The notes under the pieces were generated by a model. The model worked only from the letters and a program-made list of their open reading frames with translations, searched no databases and had not been told where the DNA came from. From an uncultured Clostridium sp. (GTDB lineage Bacteria; Bacillota; Clostridia; TANB77; CAG-508), in NCBI GenBank assembly GCA_948467875.1, contig CAOKFZ010000008.1, positions 1 through 64,000 of the forward strand: a stretch of DNA of 64,000 nt, given 5' to 3'. Below are positions 23,994 to 35,279 of the stretch, in pieces. Each line of letters begins with the position of its first letter. Within the stretch, counting starts at the first letter, position 1. Position numbers and translations under genes: made by a program.

Positions 23994-25103
23994 CTAAACC
24001 TCCCTATAAAACCTCTCCAATTCCTCCACTGTCTGCTCAATAAAATATCCTGCATTCTTCAACTCTTCATACGTATTACGTCTGCTCAAATTACTATTTA
24101 AAATTATTTCAGCCCATTCTTTCGCACTTTTCTCCAATTCAATAAATGTCACATTTTGCGCAATTTTTACTTCCTCTGTAATTACATCTTTTGACATAAA
24201 ACAAGGAATTCCTGTGCATTGCGCCTCCACGCCCACAATCGGTAAACCTTCATACAAACTTGGCAACAAAAACACATCCATACACCAAAATAATTCATTC
24301 GTATTCTTGCAAAATCCCATAAACTTCACACAATCTGTTAACCCCAATTTCTCAACTTTATCTCGAATTTCCTGCTCTTTTTCACCAATTCCAACCAACA
24401 TTAAAACTGCATTTTCATTCTGACTATGAATTTCCTGAAAAATATCCACTAAAAAAGTGTGATTTTTCTGATTACTAAATCGTCCTACATTTCCAATGAC
24501 CAACTTATCTTCAAGACCAAGTTCTCTTCGTAGCTCATTCCTTCTATTCTCATTAAACTTAAACTTCTCATAATCCACCGCATTATGGATAATTTTTACG
24601 TCACTTTCCCCAAAAAGCCATTTTCCTGCCAACTTTGAACAGGCAAAATAATGTGTCGCATACTTCTTCAAAGGCTTTTTAAACAAATCTCCAATCAAAA
24701 TTTTCATTTTATTTTTGGACTGAAAACCAATATTATGTGAATGCGCAATTCTCACATTAATACCATATTTTTTCGCCATCCTTAGCACCATAAAATTCTT
24801 GCTCGAAGAATGCATATGTACGACCTTGTAGTCATGATGCTCTCGAAAAAAGTTATCTAGCGCCTTACGATATTTGATAAAATCCCAATTTTTCCTAATC
24901 CAAATCCCCTTTAATTTATATAATGTACATCCTAATTTTTTCACTTCATCTTCCAATTCGTAATCATTTCCATCATCCAACACCAAAAAATCAATTTGAA
25001 CTTTTGAAAAATCCATATGTTTTGCATGTTCATAAACAAATTTCTGTATCCCACCTGTCAACAATCGGTCAACAAAATATAAAACTTTTACTGGTTGCTC
25101 CAT
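23994..25103 (-). CDS. Glycosyltransferase family 4
   Basis: A 369-residue GT-B enzyme: YFVDRLLTGGIQKFVYEHAK at residues 9-28, HSSSKNFMVLRMAKKYGIN, IGNVGRFSNQKNHTFLVDIF and PSLYEGLPIVGVEAQ. It resembles EpsF/CapM-type transferases. It follows the F420-type iron-sulfur protein gene by 15 bases on the same strand. Confidence 0.86.
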   Translation of the reverse strand: MEQPVKVLYFVDRLLTGGIQKFVYEHAKHMDFSKVQIDFLVLDDGNDYELEDEVKKLGCTLYKLKGIWIRKNWDFIKYRKALDNFFREHHDYKVVHMHSSSKNFMVLRMAKKYGINVRIAHSHNIGFQSKNKMKILIGDLFKKPLKKYATHYFACSKLAGKWLFGESDVKIIHNAVDYEKFKFNENRRNELRRELGLEDKLVIGNVGRFSNQKNHTFLVDIFQEIHSQNENAVLMLVGIGEKEQEIRDKVEKLGLTDCVKFMGFCKNTNELFWCMDVFLLPSLYEGLPIVGVEAQCTGIPCFMSKDVITEEVKIAQNVTFIELEKSAKEWAEIILNSNLSRRNTYEELKNAGYFIEQTVEELERFYREV

Positions 25104-25118
25104 ATACTTCTCTCTTTC

Positions 25119-26315
25119 TTATTTTTTCAGAATTTTCTTTGCCAATCTTTTCATATTTTTATAAACGCCTGTCTTCGCCAAAAATATTCTAACACTTCTT
25201 TCACACTTTACTTTTACAGTATCCTTAAAATACTTCTCAAAAAAATCTTTTTCTTCCATTGAATTCATGTCTGAAAAAAATTCTTCTCTCTTCGCTGGAA
25301 GTTCCACACTATAGCTCATTTCTTTCACATTTCTTACCAAATCTTCCACAGCCACTTCTTTATAATGAAACTGTTCTTTTATCTCCTCAAAAATTGTTTG
25401 TCCCTTTTGTGAATTTACCAAAACTCTTGATGTTCCTTTATCGTCATCCAATTTTTTATCAAAATTTTCAGCAATAAAGCAATCCCATATCGTAAAATCA
25501 CTTTCATGACATTGTTTCTTAAATGCACAATCATAACAAGATGGTCTGTCTGACAAATCTCCAAAAAACGCCCTTAAATATGGATCCGTTTCCACTCCTC
25601 TACTGTATTTCCTATTTTGGCTTTCCAATGTCATCATTGAATATTTAAAACCATATTGGCGCTTGTCTCGAAACAAAACTTTTTTAACTGCTTCATTTTT
25701 CAATTTATATTTTTTGATATAATCAAAATATTTCTTCCAAACCAACGGCGAAGGCACTGCATGACACATCAAATCAACGGTAACTAATTTCTCATATTCT
25801 TGTCTCAAAAAGCTTTTCAAACCTTCAATTTGACAAGGAGTTCCACTAAAGCATACATATCGACCTCGTTCCAAAAATTCCTTCACTTTCTCAAAACAAT
25901 TTCCCAAATCACTTTGCACATACTTAGAACCACGAAAACACTGAAGGTCGTTTTTATTTTCAACAAATGTATGTATTACCTTAAAATTTTCATCAAAAGT
26001 AGCCCCAAACACAACTCCATTTTTTTCTAAAACATACTCTGCAATCGGTGTAAAAGCTCCACCAGAAGTGCTATTTTTTCTTACTTCATCATTTTTATGA
26101 TTTAACACGTACCCTTTTTGCTCTTTCTCTTTTTCCTTGGCATTTTTAACTGGGCATACTTTCTCACACAATCCACACTGAATACATTTTTCTTTATCAA
26201 TTTCAGGATACAAAAAACCTTCTTCATCTTGCTTCATTTCTATACATTTTTTAGGACACACACTTTTGCAAGCTGTACAACCAGTACAATCTGATTTGTT
26301 AATAATATTAATCAT
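25119..26315 (-). CDS. Coenzyme F420 hydrogenase/dehydrogenase beta-subunit family iron-sulfur protein
   Basis: A 398-residue protein. Two 4Fe-4S clusters are encoded at the N-terminus (CTGCTACKSVCPKKC, about residues 10-24; CIQCGLCEKVCP, about 40-51), followed by the FrhB-type domain with SGGAFTPIAEYVL and CFSGTPCQIEGLKSFL. In bacterial polysaccharide loci these flavo-iron-sulfur proteins commonly sit beside a polysaccharide pyruvyl transferase, as here (4-base overlap with 26312-27479). A redox step in sugar or pyruvyl modification is inferred; F420 itself is not expected in this organism. Confidence 0.83.
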   Translation of the reverse strand: MINIINKSDCTGCTACKSVCPKKCIEMKQDEEGFLYPEIDKEKCIQCGLCEKVCPVKNAKEKEKEQKGYVLNHKNDEVRKNSTSGGAFTPIAEYVLEKNGVVFGATFDENFKVIHTFVENKNDLQCFRGSKYVQSDLGNCFEKVKEFLERGRYVCFSGTPCQIEGLKSFLRQEYEKLVTVDLMCHAVPSPLVWKKYFDYIKKYKLKNEAVKKVLFRDKRQYGFKYSMMTLESQNRKYSRGVETDPYLRAFFGDLSDRPSCYDCAFKKQCHESDFTIWDCFIAENFDKKLDDDKGTSRVLVNSQKGQTIFEEIKEQFHYKEVAVEDLVRNVKEMSYSVELPAKREEFFSDMNSMEEKDFFEKYFKDTVKVKCERSVRIFLAKTGVYKNMKRLAKKILKK

Positions 26316-27479
26316 ATTTTTAAAGCTCCCCTCAAAAACGCTTTTGACTCATCCCTAAATTCCTCTAACTTTTGATCCACAGCTTCATAATTAATCTCTT
26401 TGTGCACCAAATCTTCCACGCTTTCTTCGCCTTCTAGCATTCTATCACTCAAATTCACAATCTTCAAAAGTGAACTCAATCTTGAATTTGTTGAAACTTT
26501 CGAATGTTTTTTATATCGCCTAAACACAAAGAACTTTTTATGGTTAATCAGTGAAAACACCGTTCCATGAAACGAATCCGTACAAACAAACTCCGCATTT
26601 CGAATTAAATTCAAAAACTCACTTGGTCCAATATCAAAAGGCGCCTCATCCGCAAATTTGTCACTATATCTCACATACTCATCCAAATGGTTCAAAGAAA
26701 CAATCTTGTAACCAGTTTTCTCCTTCAATCGTTCTGCAAATTTTCGATACTCCACTGTTTTTCCTAAGAAATAACAAAATATGTACTTGTCCTGAATTAA
26801 GCGCTCTTTTGGCTGAATTGCCATCCACTCATCTTTATCAAACAATAACGTCGGATCGCAAACCAATTTCGCATCTCGCCCAGTCAACTCCTTTACCAAC
26901 TTTACCCCCGCATCTTCTCGTACCGATAAATGCTCAATTCGTTTTAAAAAAGTTTGATATTGTGTCCTATATTTCTCTGGAACTTGAGACACACCAAAAC
27001 TGGTGGCAAACGAAATTTTATTCACATTTTCTGGCACAAAATTAAGCGTATAATAATCTGCCACAATATTGACTGGAAGCCACAATTGATCACTTCCTAC
27101 CAACACATCTGTATAATTTCCTTCTGTGCACACATCTGCCATTTTTTCATAGGCTTTTGACAAGTGGAAACTCTTCTCAAACTCCTCAAATTTCTGATCT
27201 CTTATTTTAATCTTTTTACCCAACTCGCCATTTGCCAATTTGCAATACAATTTCAATTTTACCATTCCCATTTTTGCTTTGATGAAAGAAAAATTAAACA
27301 GCTGGCTCATGTAATACTTTTTCTTACCCTTAGCAATTTCTTGTTCTAACTTCTGCAAATTAATCGTCTCATTGGGAATACCGAAAGTCCTCCAAAATCT
27401 TTTGTGTGGCATATGCTTGTAGCATACTTCCATAATTATGTTTAAAATAACAAGATACAATTCCTACTTTTTTATCCAT
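26312..27479 (-). CDS. Polysaccharide pyruvyl transferase, read through a CGGT recoding site
   Basis: The first 32 codons, MDKKVGIVSCYFKHNYGSML through KILEDF, match the family's N-terminus. At CGG (27383-27381) the 0 frame meets a stop three codons on. Reading CGGT as glycine continues as IPNETINLQKLEQEI and 340 further residues with the family's SDQLW, SFHGTVFSL and ISFATSFGVSQVP blocks: about 388 residues, a normal length. The enzyme adds ketal-linked pyruvate from phosphoenolpyruvate to a sugar. The start at 27479 overlaps the upstream stop (ATGGATAA). The restored glycine falls where relatives have LxxLG. Confidence 0.87.
27380..27383 (-). other. CGGN recoding site 3: CGGT read as Gly (pyruvyl transferase)
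   Basis: Context TTT-CGGT-ATT. Frame 0 gives Phe-Arg-Tyr-Ser-Gln-stop; the quadruplet reading gives Phe-Gly-Ile-Pro and the full protein. Confidence 0.85.
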
Positions 27480-28638
27480 AACTTTTTTCTCCTTGCTCTT
27501 CTTTTTCAAAATCATGTCTTTCCAAATCCGTTCTTGATTTTCTAAATTTATACATATCTGCCAATATAAACAATACTGGCGCAATGGCTGCTTCATGACG
27601 AACCCAAGAACCAAAATCTGGTTCAAATGTCGCAGAACCACATAAAAATCCTAAATACACATATAACGCCACATTTTTCGATTTATGATTTCTCTTAATA
27701 TTTTTGAGTGCCATTACAACATAAAAAGTAATCATTACTTGATAGGCAACATATGGCCAATACTTCGGACCAAACGTCATCAGCTCAATTGGCACCATCA
27801 TACGAATCAACATAATTAAATAATCTAATGTAAACAATGGTAAATTCGAAGCATTATTCGTAATTAAATTGCTAATATCTGTTCTAGCTTGAGTTTCTCT
27901 TGTTCGAACCATAACAAGTTCTCTATATTCTTCTGGCATGGCTACTTTAGCTACTGAAAGCAACAAAAAATATCCCACACCAAATGCTACTATAACTATA
28001 AAAACATCAAAAATACTCAATTTATCCTTCATTAATATAAACGTTTTACAAATCCAAGACGCTCCCAACATAAACATGGCAATCAATATATAATAACTTC
28101 TAAAAGAGAGAGAAGCCCAATATAAAATTCCAAAACACAAAACATATTTAAAATCATCTCTTAAAATTTTTGTTGTAATCACAATATATATTAAAACAAA
28201 ATATAACATTTGGATGGGTTCTTTAGCCAAATTAAAATCAAATATATTTAAAACCAAGATTGAAAGCACTAAAAATGCTGCTTGTATAATATCTAACTTC
28301 TTCCTTAATGTAAAAATAATAATTAATAGCATAATGTTCCATAAAATTGTAATATAAACTTCAAATTCTTCATAAGTTGTTAACTCAAATAAATTAATTC
28401 TTTTAAATATATTAGCAGTTTTTTCTTTAGCATTTAGTTCTTCTTCTGTCTCTTCCTTGTTTTCTTCTTCATAAAAAGTATTATTATTAATAATTCCAAG
28501 CATACCATGTCCAATACTCATATCCACCAATACTTCTTTCATGATCGTATGTCTTACAACTTTTGCTCCTGCTATCAAGAATATCATTGCTGCTATAATG
28601 ACTGTTGTTTTTACATAAAAATCTTGTTTTATTCTCAT
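27472..28638 (-). CDS. Polytopic membrane protein, candidate polysaccharide polymerase
   Basis: A 388-residue protein with about nine to ten hydrophobic segments and one large hydrophilic loop near residues 50-90 that is rich in Glu and Lys. A second loop carries several Arg residues (YRELVMVRTRETQARTD, about 238-254), a feature of Wzy polymerases. The locus otherwise has a flippase and a Wzz-like protein but no recognised polymerase, so this is the best candidate. Wzy proteins are too divergent to confirm by eye. Confidence 0.5.
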   Translation of the reverse strand: MRIKQDFYVKTTVIIAAMIFLIAGAKVVRHTIMKEVLVDMSIGHGMLGIINNNTFYEEENKEETEEELNAKEKTANIFKRINLFELTTYEEFEVYITILWNIMLLIIIFTLRKKLDIIQAAFLVLSILVLNIFDFNLAKEPIQMLYFVLIYIVITTKILRDDFKYVLCFGILYWASLSFRSYYILIAMFMLGASWICKTFILMKDKLSIFDVFIVIVAFGVGYFLLLSVAKVAMPEEYRELVMVRTRETQARTDISNLITNNASNLPLFTLDYLIMLIRMMVPIELMTFGPKYWPYVAYQVMITFYVVMALKNIKRNHKSKNVALYVYLGFLCGSATFEPDFGSWVRHEAAIAPVLFILADMYKFRKSRTDLERHDFEKEEQGEKSYG

Positions 28639-28678
28639 CTGTATATCCTTTCTTAACTCCTCATCATCTTACAATAAT

Positions 28679-28707
28679 AGCGGACTAATTCAATTTTTAA
28701 GTCCGCT
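28679..28707. other. Hairpin between the kinase fusion and the polymerase candidate
   Basis: AGCGGACT (28679-28686) pairs with AGTCCGCT (28700-28707) around 13 bases. There is no clear U-run on the minus strand, so it may be a partial terminator or an mRNA-processing site that sets expression of the downstream operon. Confidence 0.45.
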
Positions 28708-28723
28708 AAATTGTCATTTTATT

Positions 28724-30493
28724 CTACTTTGCTTTTTTATTATAGTAAGTATTGTAATATTTTTTATTAGCGTCAGGTATTTTATTAATCACTGTACCAA
28801 TTACTTCTCCACCGATTTCTTGAATATTATTTTTGATTTTATTTAATTCATTAATCTCTGTATTTCCATGTTTTAACACAATAATATTCGTATCCACAAT
28901 CCTTGAAATAATAAATCCATCTGCTACCACTGAAACTGGTGGTGTATCTATAATAATCATATCAAATTCTTCTTTTAATTCTTCCAAAGACTCCTGTAAT
29001 TTATCTGTTGACAACAACTCAGAAGACTCTAATCTTTCACTACCTGATGCAATCATATATAGATTCTCAATTCCTGTTTCATTCACATATTCAAACACAT
29101 TTGGTTCTTTTTCGTTTTCTGTTTGAATCATCTCATCTTTTCTATCAATAACTTCTGTCTTTTCTACTTTTTCTATTTCTTTCGAAGTTGCCTTTTTAGT
29201 TGCTTTTTTCTTTGTCTCCTCTTTCTTTTCCGTTTTTTTCTTAGTATCTGATTTTTCAGCTGTTCTTTTGCCTTTGGTTGATTTCTTTTCATCTACTTTT
29301 TTAGCTGTTCTTTTTGCTTTTTTTTCTGGTTCCATAACAACTTCTACAACTTCTTCCTCAGTTTCTTTTTTCAAAGATTTAAATCTTGCCTTTCCCTCTC
29401 TGATTGCCATATAATCCATACTTTCTAAATCATTATCTTTTTTACCTAATTTAAACAATCCAAAACCTTTTTCTTTTTTGCCTTTTAAAGAAATCATATC
29501 CATGCTTCCCAACGTCGATCTTAAAAACTCAGACAAACCAGGAATTTTTCTTACTTTAAACAATTTATGTTGTCTTCCTCTTCTCATATCCGCATCAATA
29601 ATCAAAGTTCTTTTTCCAGCATTGGCAAAAGCAACTGCTAAATTTGCACTTAGCCAACTTTTTCCTTCGCCTGGCAAACTGCTTGTTATCGCAACAGTTC
29701 GCAAATCTCCATCATCATACATATATTGCAAATTGGTTCTCAAAATCTTGATACTTTCTGCATAAGGTGATTTAGAATCTTTCAAAGTAATCAAATCTTC
29801 ATTTCCACTGTATCTAGGAATAGAAGCCAATGTTGGAAGTTTGGTATAACGTTTAATCTGGTCTGAATTAGTTACTGTATTATTGAAAATAAACATAATC
29901 ATAATAACAGCAGCTGCCACTACAAAACCAATTCCAGCAAATATTTTAATACTTTTTCCTGAATCCATATTCACAGCAGCAGTTGATACTTTAGCTTCAT
30001 CAACTGTATAAATATTATCAATTTCATAAAAATTCTTGACTTCTTCAGAAAATACTTTAATAAACTCATTCGCAATTTGAGCCGCTTGTTCACTATTCGT
30101 ACTCCTTGCACTTATTTGATAAAACACTTTTGTTTTTGGCGTTAATTCAATACTTCCTTTTAATGCTCCTGGCGTCATATTTAGCCCTAAATTTTGAATA
30201 ACTTTATTCACAATCAAATCACTCTTAATTAACTCTGTATATGTTTCTGCCAAACTTGAAGGCATTGTCAATTCTGCACTTGTAATAGTTGCTCCTGCTT
30301 GTATATTTTCTTCATTTCTTGCACAAATCAACGTTCCTGCCGCCTCATAAACTGGTGTTGTAAAATACTCAATTTTTGCCCATCCCATAACAGCAAATAC
30401 AATCACCATCACAACAATAAATATTTTTCGATCCCAAAATAATTTTAAAAATTGTTTTAACTCTAACTCTTTAATAACAATCCACTCCTTCAC
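28724..30493 (-). CDS. Wzz-type chain-length regulator fused to a BY-family tyrosine kinase, with Lys/Glu-rich insert
   Basis: A 589-residue protein starting at GTG (30493). Residues 20-45 and 183-205 are membrane helices framing an extracellular Wzz domain. The cytoplasmic BY-kinase follows: Walker A SSLPGEGKS (about 271-279), Walker A' TLIIDADMRRGR (296-307), Walker B MIIIDTPPV (512-520) and a C-terminal Tyr cluster YYNTYY (579-584) for autophosphorylation. Between Walker A' and B there is an unusual insert of about 130 residues (335-468), dominated by Lys, Glu and Thr. In most Firmicutes the two halves are separate proteins (CpsC/CpsD). It should control polysaccharide chain length and export. 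It overlaps the glycosyltransferase gene before it by 23 bases. Confidence 0.88.
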   Translation of the reverse strand: MKEWIVIKELELKQFLKLFWDRKIFIVVMVIVFAVMGWAKIEYFTTPVYEAAGTLICARNEENIQAGATITSAELTMPSSLAETYTELIKSDLIVNKVIQNLGLNMTPGALKGSIELTPKTKVFYQISARSTNSEQAAQIANEFIKVFSEEVKNFYEIDNIYTVDEAKVSTAAVNMDSGKSIKIFAGIGFVVAAAVIMIMFIFNNTVTNSDQIKRYTKLPTLASIPRYSGNEDLITLKDSKSPYAESIKILRTNLQYMYDDGDLRTVAITSSLPGEGKSWLSANLAVAFANAGKRTLIIDADMRRGRQHKLFKVRKIPGLSEFLRSTLGSMDMISLKGKKEKGFGLFKLGKKDNDLESMDYMAIREGKARFKSLKKETEEEVVEVVMEPEKKAKRTAKKVDEKKSTKGKRTAEKSDTKKKTEKKEETKKKATKKATSKEIEKVEKTEVIDRKDEMIQTENEKEPNVFEYVNETGIENLYMIASGSERLESSELLSTDKLQESLEELKEEFDMIIIDTPPVSVVADGFIISRIVDTNIIVLKHGNTEINELNKIKNNIQEIGGEVIGTVINKIPDANKKYYNTYYNKKAK

Positions 30494-31564
30494 TATAAAT
30501 TTTAAAATATTCTTGTGCCATCAAGTCCACATTATGTTCTTTTTCAACTGTTTGTCTTGCCTGCACTTTTATTTTATTCAAATCAAATTCATTATTTTCA
30601 ATTTTTTGAAGAATATCACAATATTCTTGCTCGGTTTTGCAAATAAAACCATTGTTTCCATGCTGAATGACATCTCGATTGCCGCATCACATCACTTGCC
30701 AAGCAAATTTTTCCTAAATACATTGCCTCCAGTAAGGTCATGGGTAATCCTTCCCACAGAGATGGCAAGATAAAAATATCATTTTGATACAATTCTTTGA
30801 TTGCCTTTTCTCTATCGCACCACCCCAAAACCTGAATATTGGGTGATATCAACACATCCTTTAAATTCCCATCACCAATCCACATAAACTCAATTTCTCG
30901 AAAATTCTCTGCTATTTGGTTAAACAATTTCGGATTTTTCTGCGGACCAATTCGACCAACTGTACATATTTTTAACTTCTTGGTGTCAATTATTTTTTTT
31001 GGCTCATTAAAAACAAACTGTTCTAGTTCCTTTATATCAATTCCATTATTAATATAAATCGCACTTTTCGTAACTTTTAACGCTTCTTCGTACTCCCCTT
31101 TTGAACAAGCAATCGTAGTACAATTTCGCCTTCCTAACATTTTTTCAATCAGCTGATACAGTTTAATTTTTAACCCTGATTCATCTTTTTTGCAAAAAGC
31201 GTAACTATGTGGTGTATAAAACAGTTTTGCTTTCTTTGGTGATATTGCTAATCTGCCAATTGCTCCTGCTTTTGAGGAGTGCATATGTACAATGTCTGGC
31301 TTTTCTATCTGGACAATTTTCCTAACTTCAAAAACTGCCCTTATGTCTTTTAATGGATTAATATTTCGAGTAAAATTTCGCACCTGAATTAATTGTATCG
31401 TTGAATCAAAATAATCTTGATAATTCTTTGGCGTTTGTGCTCTGATTGAGTATGCTACTATTACATCCATTTTTTTCGACATTCGGTTTGCTAAATCAAC
31501 CATGTAGGTAAAAACTCCGCCACCGCATAGCCTCCACTAGATATAAAATTTTTCTTCTACTCAT
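30471..31564 (-). CDS. Glycosyltransferase family 4 with two CGGN recoding sites
   Basis: From the ATG at 31564 (MSRRKILYLVEAM) thirteen codons lead to CGG (31525-31523). Reading CGGT as Gly gives GGGVFTYMVDLANRM, the family's GGG-x-x-T acceptor loop. The frame then runs 279 codons through KICTVGRIGPQKNPKLFNQI and PSLWEGLPMTLLEAM to a second CGG (30684-30682). Reading CGGC as Gly continues SDVM-G-NRDVIQHGNNGFI, the conserved NREVI..GxNG block, and 60 more residues to a stop at 30471-30473. Total about 363 residues, normal for GT4. It is the first gene of the polysaccharide operon, so both sites must be passed for a working enzyme. Confidence 0.85.
30681..30684 (-). other. CGGN recoding site 5: CGGC read as Gly (glycosyltransferase, second site)
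   Basis: Context ATG-CGGC-AAT. The restored block SDVMGNRDVIQHGNNGFI is strongly conserved in GT4 enzymes. Confidence 0.85.
31522..31525 (-). other. CGGN recoding site 4: CGGT read as Gly (glycosyltransferase, first site)
   Basis: Context ATG-CGGT-GGC after 13 codons. It creates the Gly-Gly-Gly-Val loop near the N-terminus of GT4 enzymes. Confidence 0.85.
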
Positions 31565-31870
31565 TTATTCCCCCTGTGTTTTTATTCTTTCTTCCATTGT
31601 GTGTTTTTTCTCTATTAAACGACATAATTCACGAATTATATCTTATCCTAAATTCATTTTACCACTTTATAGAAAAAAAAGCAATACCTTTTTTAAAATT
31701 TTATGTAAATTTTATGTTTTTCTTATGACTTTACTATATAAAAAACTTTTTTCTTCTACCAATTTCATTAAAATTTGACATTTTATGTAAAATTTGCTAT
31801 AATCTATCTATGAAAGAAATTATTGAAAAAGCAACACTAAAATAACTTTATTTTAAGGAGGGCATAGCCT
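31565..31870. other. Intergenic region between divergent units
   Basis: 306 bases with no protein-coding gene of note. It must hold the promoter of the polysaccharide operon on the minus strand, though I cannot pick one with confidence. On the plus strand it holds the cassette promoter P3 (31775-31803) and a short leaderless frame MKEIIEKATLK at 31810 ahead of the next gene. Confidence 0.5.
31775..31803 (+). promoter_or_regulatory. Cassette-type promoter P3
   Basis: TTGACA (31775-31780), spacer TTTTATGTAAAATTTGC (17), TATAAT (31798-31803). Expected transcription start coincides with an ATG at 31810 opening an 11-codon frame, a possible leader peptide. Confidence 0.75.
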
Positions 31871-32389
31871 ATGAAAGAAACTATACAAATTAGTAAAGAA
31901 AACATTTTTCCTAACAAAGAAACCTTTGAAGCATCTGATTTTACTTTTAGGCAGTCAGAGTATCATAGCGATGCCTATATCGCAACTTTGCCCCAAGATT
32001 GGCACACCATGCCGAGTGGTCTGTGGAATCTTTTAAAAGACGAAAAAGAACGTCTGCGGGGAATCTATTTTTATTTTCATGAAGACATTCCAGAGCCACA
32101 AAATAGCATCACGCGATTGTTAACTCGCTTTTTTATAAGCAGTGAAAATAAACACCTCTCCGCTTCTGTCTTAACTCCTTTCACAACTATAAAAGTAAAA
32201 GACAGAATAACAAAAAAGGTTCTTTTTGAGGCAGGTCAATTCGTTGATTTAGGTTTACCTATATCCGATGACTTGATTGTAGCACAAAACAAAGCTCAGG
32301 ATTTTCTGAACAAGCATTATCCCGATTGGCAAAATCCTGCTGCATACTGGGATTTAGACGAGAACACAATGGCATATTGGCAAGATTAA
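31871..32389 (+). CDS. Hypothetical protein, GC-richer orphan cassette
   Basis: A 172-residue soluble protein starting MKETIQISKENIFPNKETF, with many aromatic residues (YWDLDENTMAYWQD at the end). No signal peptide, membrane segment or motif recognised. AAGGAGG precedes the ATG. It carries one in-frame CGG (32057-32059) that must be read as a triplet, since a +1 shift ends about 25 codons later. It has the shared cassette promoter and a very strong terminator and stands alone between the polysaccharide operon and groEL. Transfer is inferred from composition. Confidence 0.6.
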   Translation: MKETIQISKENIFPNKETFEASDFTFRQSEYHSDAYIATLPQDWHTMPSGLWNLLKDEKERLRGIYFYFHEDIPEPQNSITRLLTRFFISSENKHLSASVLTPFTTIKVKDRITKKVLFEAGQFVDLGLPISDDLIVAQNKAQDFLNKHYPDWQNPAAYWDLDENTMAYWQD

Positions 32390-32393
32390 CTGA

Positions 32394-32440
32394 ATGCAAA
32401 ATCGCCAATGGGGGCAATCCCCCGTTGGCGATTTTTGCAT
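32394..32440. terminator. Strong bidirectional terminator
   Basis: A near-perfect stem of about 21 bp: ATGCAAAATCGCCAA plus GGGGG against CCCCC plus TTGGCGATTTTTGCAT, loop CAAT. It ends both the 31871 cassette and groEL. Confidence 0.9.
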
Positions 32441-32450
32441 TTTTTCTATT

Positions 32451-34550
<2,100 letters not shown>

Positions 34551-34573
34551 TTATCCCTCCTATAAATTAAAAA

Positions 34574-34600
34574 TTAGCAGTCTTATTGTTCGACTGCTAA
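34574..34600. promoter_or_regulatory. CIRCE-type operator of groESL
   Basis: TTAGCAGTC (34574-34582), nine bases, GACTGCTAA (34592-34600): a perfect palindrome differing from the classic TTAGCACTC/GAGTGCTAA by the same change in both arms. It is the expected HrcA site. A TTGACA -35 box lies just upstream on the minus strand (34629-34624). Confidence 0.8.
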
Positions 34601-34638
34601 TACTTTATACCCATTTTAAAAAAATGTCAATAGTTTTT

Positions 34639-35259
34639 TTACATTTTTTTCTTAAAATGAATATTTTTTATATCTGCCCCCATAATTTTTATGCCGTATT
34701 CATTCAAAACATTCCTACTAGAAACAATAATTTCTTCATTGATAAAATATTCATTTTCTTGCCTTTTAATCACTTCTATTGCAATTTTAGAAATTCTCTC
34801 TCGCACCTGTTCTAGCAGTTCTTCCCTAGAATAAAAACTTCTAATTTCAATCACTTTGTTAAAAAGTTTGACTGGATTAACAATTTGAAATTCAAATTCT
34901 CCTTCTCCATAAAAATTATTTTTATGTTTTTTCGGAATGTAAAATTTGTTATTTGTAATCAAATTTCGATTTAAAAATATCACACACAATTTGTCGTGAT
35001 TTTCTTTGACTTGATACTCTAGCAAATCCTCTGGAAAACTCATATTAGGACCTAAATGAATGGAATACATTCCTTCCTCTTTCACAATATCGTACACTTG
35101 TCCTTTTTCAAACAAAATTGCACATTGATTTTCCTTCAATTTCACAAGATAATGCTGATTTTCATCCAAAAACTGCTTTTCCAGCAAGATATTGTTATCC
35201 AACTTAGTCGCCTCTAACGTAATATATTCTTCCTCTTCTAACTTATTTGAAAAATACAT
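34639..35259 (-). CDS. SPFH-domain-like hypothetical protein
   Basis: A 206-residue soluble protein. The middle (YLVKLKENQCAILFEKGQVYDIVKEEGMY) and the following GEGEFEFQIVNPVKLFNKVI resemble the beta-rich SPFH/band-7 core of YdjI-type virion-core-like proteins. The end has a helical region (LLEQVRERISKIAIEVIKRQ) with the SPFH-typical 'YGIKIMGADIKNI'. No zinc ribbon or membrane anchor is present, so it is shorter than usual family members. It lies between groES and pyrG, 20 bases after pyrG. Confidence 0.55.
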   Translation of the reverse strand: MYFSNKLEEEEYITLEATKLDNNILLEKQFLDENQHYLVKLKENQCAILFEKGQVYDIVKEEGMYSIHLGPNMSFPEDLLEYQVKENHDKLCVIFLNRNLITNNKFYIPKKHKNNFYGEGEFEFQIVNPVKLFNKVIEIRSFYSREELLEQVRERISKIAIEVIKRQENEYFINEEIIVSSRNVLNEYGIKIMGADIKNIHFKKKM

Positions 35260-35279
35260 TATTTCAACTCCTTTGTCAC

